NCBI RefSeq assembly: GCF_004569295.1
Contig: NZ_SPQC01000027.1
Coordinates: 1 to 39,592, forward strand
Origin: Rothia nasimurium
GTDB taxonomy: Bacteria; Actinomycetota; Actinomycetes; Actinomycetales; Micrococcaceae
Direction: 5' to 3'
DNA length: 39,592 nucleotides
The notes below the pieces were generated by a model. It worked only from the letters and a program-made list of their open reading frames with translations, made no database searches and was not told the DNA's origin. Positions 36,552 to 39,592 of this stretch are shown piece after piece. The translations under genes and the position numbers were made by a program. Every line of letters begins with the position of its first letter. Within the stretch, counting starts at the first letter, position 1.

Positions 36552-36956
36552 TTAGACGTGGCGGCGCTTCGGAGGACGGCAGCCGTTGTGGGCAACGGGG
36601 GTGACGTCCTGGATGGAGCCAACTTCGAGGCCGGTGGCCTGGAGTGAGCGGATAGCGGTTTCGCGGCCGGGGCCGGGGCCCTTGACGAAAACGTCTACCT
36701 TGCGGACACCGTGTTCCTGAGCGCGCTTTGCAGCGGTCTCAGCGGCCATCTGAGCTGCGTAGGGGGTTGACTTACGTGAACCCTTGAAGCCCATTTCGCC
36801 GGCGGATGACCAGGAAATAACAGCACCAGAGGGATCAGTGATTGAAACGATGGTGTTGTTGAAGGTTGACTTGATGTGTGCCTGACCGGCAACAATGTTC
36901 TTGGAAACCTTGCGGCGGCCGGTACGCTTGGCCGCTGCGCGAGTCTTGGGAGGCAT
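36552..36956 (-). CDS. rpsK: 30S ribosomal protein S11
   Basis: S11 lines the platform of the small subunit near the Shine-Dalgarno helix. The 134 residues have [71 protein letters not shown] and the end [18 protein letters not shown], with a basic N-terminal tail. It follows rpsM by about 70 bases. Confidence 0.98.
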   Translation of the reverse strand: MPPKTRAAAKRTGRRKVSKNIVAGQAHIKSTFNNTIVSITDPSGAVISWSSAGEMGFKGSRKSTPYAAQMAAETAAKRAQEHGVRKVDVFVKGPGPGRETAIRSLQATGLEVGSIQDVTPVAHNGCRPPKRRHV

Positions 36957-37027
36957 TTTTGATTCTCCTACAAAGTTTTGGTTGAAGTGTTGGTCTTACG
37001 CGATGTGCAAGACTGAGGCAACACTGT

Positions 37028-37396
37028 TTACTTCTTCTTACCTGCGACGGTACGCTTCGGGCCCTTGCGGGTACGTGCGTTGGTCTTGGTGCGCTGGCCG
37101 TGTACGGGAAGGCCACGGCGGTGACGCAGACCCTGGTAGCTACCGATTTCTACCTTGCGGCGGATGTCGGCAGCAACCTCGCGGCGAAGGTCACCTTCAA
37201 CCTTGTAGTTGCCTTCGATGAAGTCACGAAGTGCTACGAGCTGGGTATCGTCAAGGTCCTTGACGCGGGTGTTGGGGTCAACACCGGTTGCAGCAAGCGC
37301 TTCTTTTGCACGGGTCTTGCCCACGCCGTAGATGTAAGTAAGAGCAATTTCCACGCGCTTTTCGCGGGGAATATCGACTCCAGCGAGACGTGCCAT
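37028..37396 (-). CDS. rpsM: 30S ribosomal protein S13
   Basis: S13 forms inter-subunit bridges and contacts P-site tRNA. The 122 residues read [34 protein letters not shown], then [52 protein letters not shown], the full family pattern. A 160-base spacer separates it from rpmJ; it contains a 6-bp hairpin (37478-37497) and no gene. Confidence 0.98.
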   Translation of the reverse strand: MARLAGVDIPREKRVEIALTYIYGVGKTRAKEALAATGVDPNTRVKDLDDTQLVALRDFIEGNYKVEGDLRREVAADIRRKVEIGSYQGLRHRRGLPVHGQRTKTNARTRKGPKRTVAGKKK

Positions 37397-37556
37397 GGGG
37401 CGTTCTCCTTGTTTTCGCAGAGGTCTGTGACATCACTGCCCGGTTGTCCCGGTCCCCGGCCTCTGTGCCCGGAGGTATCCTGCTTTTGTGGGCAGGAGCG
37501 GTGCCATTTTCTGTTGTGCCACCGGGTGGGGTGGTCTTGTCAACGTTGGCTAGTGA

Positions 37557-37670
37557 TTAGCCCTGACGCTGCTTGTGGCGCGGGTTTTCGCAGATCACCA
37601 TGACCACACCGTGACGGCGGATCACTTTGCACTTGTCGCAGATCGGCTTAACGCTCGGCTTGACCTTCAT
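37557..37670 (-). CDS. rpmJ: 50S ribosomal protein L36
   Basis: The 37-residue protein reads [20 protein letters not shown], then [17 protein letters not shown]. The Cys/Cys/Cys/His pattern (C11, C14, C27, H32) is the zinc-ribbon form of L36. The standard short protein fits between infA and rpsM, the usual order. Confidence 0.97.
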   Translation of the reverse strand: MKVKPSVKPICDKCKVIRRHGVVMVICENPRHKQRQG

Positions 37671-37734
37671 CGCATTCCTTTGCGTTGATGTTTCAGCTAA
37701 TGCTTTTGGACGGGCGGGGTAAGAGGTTCTGTGT

Positions 37735-37746
37735 CCGGCTAGCCGG
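37735..37746. repeat. 12-bp palindrome between infA and rpmJ
   Basis: CCGGCTAGCCGG is self-complementary. A second small inverted repeat, CGGCGT-AA-ACGCCG, lies nearby at about 37773-37786. Both sit in the 143-base infA-rpmJ spacer, which has no gene. They may shape the mRNA. Confidence 0.4.
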
Positions 37747-37813
37747 TGGGAGAACTGTTTACCCCTTTTACACGGCGTAAACGCCGCTGCTTAGCGACGT
37801 TTGATGCTTGTGT

Positions 37814-38035
37814 TTACTTGTAGCGGTAGACGATACGACCGCGTGAGAGGTCGTAGGGGCTGAGCTCGACTACTACTCGGTCCTCAGGCAGGATTCGAAT
37901 GTAGTGCTGACGCATCTTGCCTGAGATGTGTGCAAGTACTTTGTGTCCGTTGTCCAGCTCAACGCGGAATGATGCGTTGGGCAGTGCTTCGACCACGGTA
38001 CCTTCAATCTCGATGACGCCGTCTTTCTTGGCCAT
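37814..38035 (-). CDS. infA: Translation initiation factor IF-1
   Basis: IF-1 binds the A site of the 30S subunit during initiation. The 73-residue OB-fold protein reads [20 protein letters not shown], then [53 protein letters not shown], full length. The frame continues upstream, but the ATG at 38035 preceded by GCGGAGGAT gives the conserved start. It heads the infA-rpmJ-rpsM-rpsK-rpoA-rplQ cluster. Confidence 0.98.
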   Translation of the reverse strand: MAKKDGVIEIEGTVVEALPNASFRVELDNGHKVLAHISGKMRQHYIRILPEDRVVVELSPYDLSRGRIVYRYK

Positions 38036-38183
38036 ATCCTCCGCTTTACTTTCGTGCTCCCAAGGTGTCTTGGGGGCTCTTGGTAGTGTTTTTTCTGTGT
38101 TCGGTGCGTTCTCCCGGGTTCGGGTACCGCTCCGCTTGCGCACTAAACGCATGGCACAGACAACCAACAAACTAATATACGGC

Positions 38184-38248
38184 AAAAGCCCCGGAATGTT
38201 AATGGTTTTCGCAAAACATAGCGAGCTTCACATTAAGGTCCGGGGCTT
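38184..38248 (-). terminator. Terminator hairpin between rlmN and infA
   Basis: AAGCCCCGGA (38186-38195) pairs with TCCGGGGCTT (38239-38248), with a second helix of TTAATG/CATTAA inside and a small GTTTT/AAAAC hairpin. On the minus strand the stem ends in TTTTGCC. It should block rlmN transcripts from entering infA. Confidence 0.7.
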
Positions 38249-38251
38249 AAG

Positions 38252-38362
38252 CGCAGGGGCAGGACGCTCCGGCAGCCGACTGGCTGGGTCTAGCATGAAT
38301 TGGCCGAGCGCCCCAGCGCGAGGTCAAGAAGGTTAGTCGGCTAAGGAGCGTCCTGCCCTGCG
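38252..38362. repeat. 111-base imperfect inverted repeat just downstream of rlmN
   Basis: CGCAGGG (38252-38258) pairs with 38356-38362. After a one-base bulge, CAGGACGCTCC (38260-38270) pairs with 38345-38355. After a 3/2 internal loop, AGCCGAC (38274-38280) pairs with 38336-38342. That is 25 base pairs around a 55-base loop. It lies eight bases beyond the rlmN stop and directly before the terminator hairpin. It could be a small structured RNA, a mobile-repeat remnant or a 3' UTR stabiliser. Confidence 0.75.
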
Positions 38363-38370
38363 TATTTCGT

Positions 38371-39552
38371 TTAGTCTTCCTTGGCAGCAAGCTGGCCACA
38401 TGCACCGTCGATGTCACTTCCACGGGTATCGCGTACGGTGGTGGGGATGCCGTGGGCGCGCAGGCGTTCGACGAAGTTTTGTTCGACGCCCTTGCGGGAT
38501 GCTGTCCATTTTGAGCCAGGGGTGGGGTTGAGCGGGATGGGGTTGACGTGTACCCAGCCGCGGCCGCGGGAGGCGAGTTTTTTGCCGAGGAGGTCGGCGC
38601 GCCAGCCCTGGTCGTTGATGTCGCGGATGAGGGCGTATTCGATGGAGATACGGCGGCCGGTGGTGCGGTAGTAGTCGTAGGCGGCGTCGAGGGTTTCGTC
38701 GACTTTCCAGCGCTGGTTGATGGGGATGAGTTCGTCGCGGAGTTCGTCGTCGGGGGCGTGGAGGGAGAGGGCTAGGGTGATGGGGAGTTTTTCTAATTCG
38801 AATTTGCGGATGCCGGGGACGAGGCCGACGGTGGACATGGTGATGCCGCGGGCTGAGATGCCGAGTCCTTCGGGGGCGGGGTCGATGAGGCGGTGTACGG
38901 CTCCCATGGTGGCTTTGTAGTTGGCGAGGGCTTCGCCCATGCCCATGAAGACGATGTTGGAGACGCGCAGGGGGCGGGTGTCTTCGGAGCCGCCTTCGGC
39001 TTGTTCGAGGCCTTTCATGTCTTTGAGGTAGCGGGCGCCTGCGATGACCTGTTCGACGATTTCGGCGGTGGAGAGGTTGCGAGTGAGGCCCTGCTGGCCG
39101 GTGGCGCAGAAGGGGCAGTTCATGCCGCAGCCGGCCTGGGATGAGATGCACATGGTGACGCGGTTGTCGTAGCGCATGATGACGGATTCGACGAGGGCTC
39201 CGTCGAAGAGGCGGTGGACGACTTTGAGGGTGTCGCCGCCGTCGGCTTCGAGGGTGCGGACTGTGGTGAGCAGCTGGGGCATGGCGTCGGCGACCATTTT
39301 TTCGCGTTCTGCTGCGGGCAGGTCGGTCATTTGGGCCGGGTCGTTGACGAGGCGTTCGAAGTAGTGTTTGGAGAGCTGGGCGGCTCGGAAGGGCTTGTAG
39401 CCGAGTTCTTCGAGGAAGGCGCGGCGGCCAGCCATGTCGAAGTCTGCGATGTGGCGCGGGGGTTTGCCGCAGCGGGGGGCTTTGAGGATGATCTGGCCGG
39501 GTTCGGGGCGGGCACTGGAGATTTCCAGGGGGACGCTGGTGGTTTCGGTCAT
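38371..39552 (-). CDS. rlmN: Dual-specificity rRNA/tRNA methyltransferase RlmN
   Basis: RlmN is a radical-SAM enzyme that methylates C2 of A2503 in 23S rRNA and A37 in some tRNAs. The 393-residue protein has [27 protein letters not shown] with the CxxxCxxC iron-sulphur motif [26 protein letters not shown] (GMGE), [57 protein letters not shown] and the C-terminal methyl-carrying Cys in [18 protein letters not shown]. The ATG at 39552 is preceded by a weak GAAAG. The 40 bases to the window edge contain no gene. Confidence 0.97.
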   Translation of the reverse strand: MTETTSVPLEISSARPEPGQIILKAPRCGKPPRHIADFDMAGRRAFLEELGYKPFRAAQLSKHYFERLVNDPAQMTDLPAAEREKMVADAMPQLLTTVRTLEADGGDTLKVVHRLFDGALVESVIMRYDNRVTMCISSQAGCGMNCPFCATGQQGLTRNLSTAEIVEQVIAGARYLKDMKGLEQAEGGSEDTRPLRVSNIVFMGMGEALANYKATMGAVHRLIDPAPEGLGISARGITMSTVGLVPGIRKFELEKLPITLALSLHAPDDELRDELIPINQRWKVDETLDAAYDYYRTTGRRISIEYALIRDINDQGWRADLLGKKLASRGRGWVHVNPIPLNPTPGSKWTASRKGVEQNFVERLRAHGIPTTVRDTRGSDIDGACGQLAAKED

Positions 39553-39592
39553 GACTGTTGCTTTCGGTGCGATGCGGGGCGGACGCTGGGGG

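Noticed and set aside
38252-38362. SRP RNA or 6S-like RNA for the long stem-loop
   Set aside because: I could not find the conserved SRP tetraloop region or a 6S-like open bubble; it is left as an unexplained inverted repeat.
38414-39151. 245-codon minus-strand frame inside rlmN, rich in His, Arg and Pro
   Set aside because: It overlaps the clear radical-SAM gene in another frame and its composition is that of GC-rich shadow translation.

Overview
The window looks like core chromosome from a high-GC Gram-positive actinobacterium. The best guess is Micrococcaceae, possibly Rothia. This rests on protein character (MshA-type mycothiol glycosyltransferase, GuaB3-type IMP dehydrogenase paralogue, L17 with a long C-terminal extension, CIRCE-controlled groESL), the ribosomal/tsa/glm gene order and GC-rich codon use. 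The genus is an inference from memory; no database search was possible.

Layout. Most housekeeping genes are on the minus strand. Read from right to left they are: rlmN; infA-rpmJ-rpsM-rpsK-rpoA-rplQ; truA; rplM-rpsI; a PPK2 polyphosphate kinase; glmM; mtlA-mtlD; glmS-acpS-nnrD; alr-tsaE-tsaB-rimI-tsaD; groES-groEL; an acyltransferase-SGNH membrane protein; guaB and guaB3; and a SURF1-like gene cut by the left edge. Three plus-strand islands interrupt this series: MFS transporter / THUMP-like methyltransferase / disrupted glutamate-cysteine ligase-like gene (8.5-12.3 kb); mshA / putative phosphatase / polyprenyl glycosylphosphotransferase (16.7-20.4 kb); and coaA / M15 carboxypeptidase lipoprotein / mscL (23.9-26.2 kb).

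How the genes work together. glmS and glmM supply amino-sugar precursors, alr supplies D-alanine, and the M15 peptidase probably trims peptidoglycan, so the window is rich in cell-wall functions. tsaE, tsaB and tsaD make the t6A tRNA modification. acpS and coaA serve CoA/ACP metabolism. mtlA and mtlD take up and oxidise mannitol. guaB makes XMP for guanine nucleotides. mshA starts mycothiol synthesis.

Most notable observations: a TAG codon inside an otherwise intact glutamate-cysteine ligase-family gene; a perfect 39-bp in-frame tandem duplication inside a membrane segment of the MFS transporter; an L17 protein carrying a separate folded-looking C-terminal domain; a long stem-loop directly downstream of rlmN; and a recurring TANNNT box 6-8 bases before start codons that lack a Shine-Dalgarno sequence, which suggests leaderless mRNAs. 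I saw no CRISPR array, transposase, prophage, tRNA or rRNA gene, and no convincing novel multi-gene system. No gene-free stretch exceeds 300 bases; the longest, 33297-33586, is the rplM leader/promoter region.
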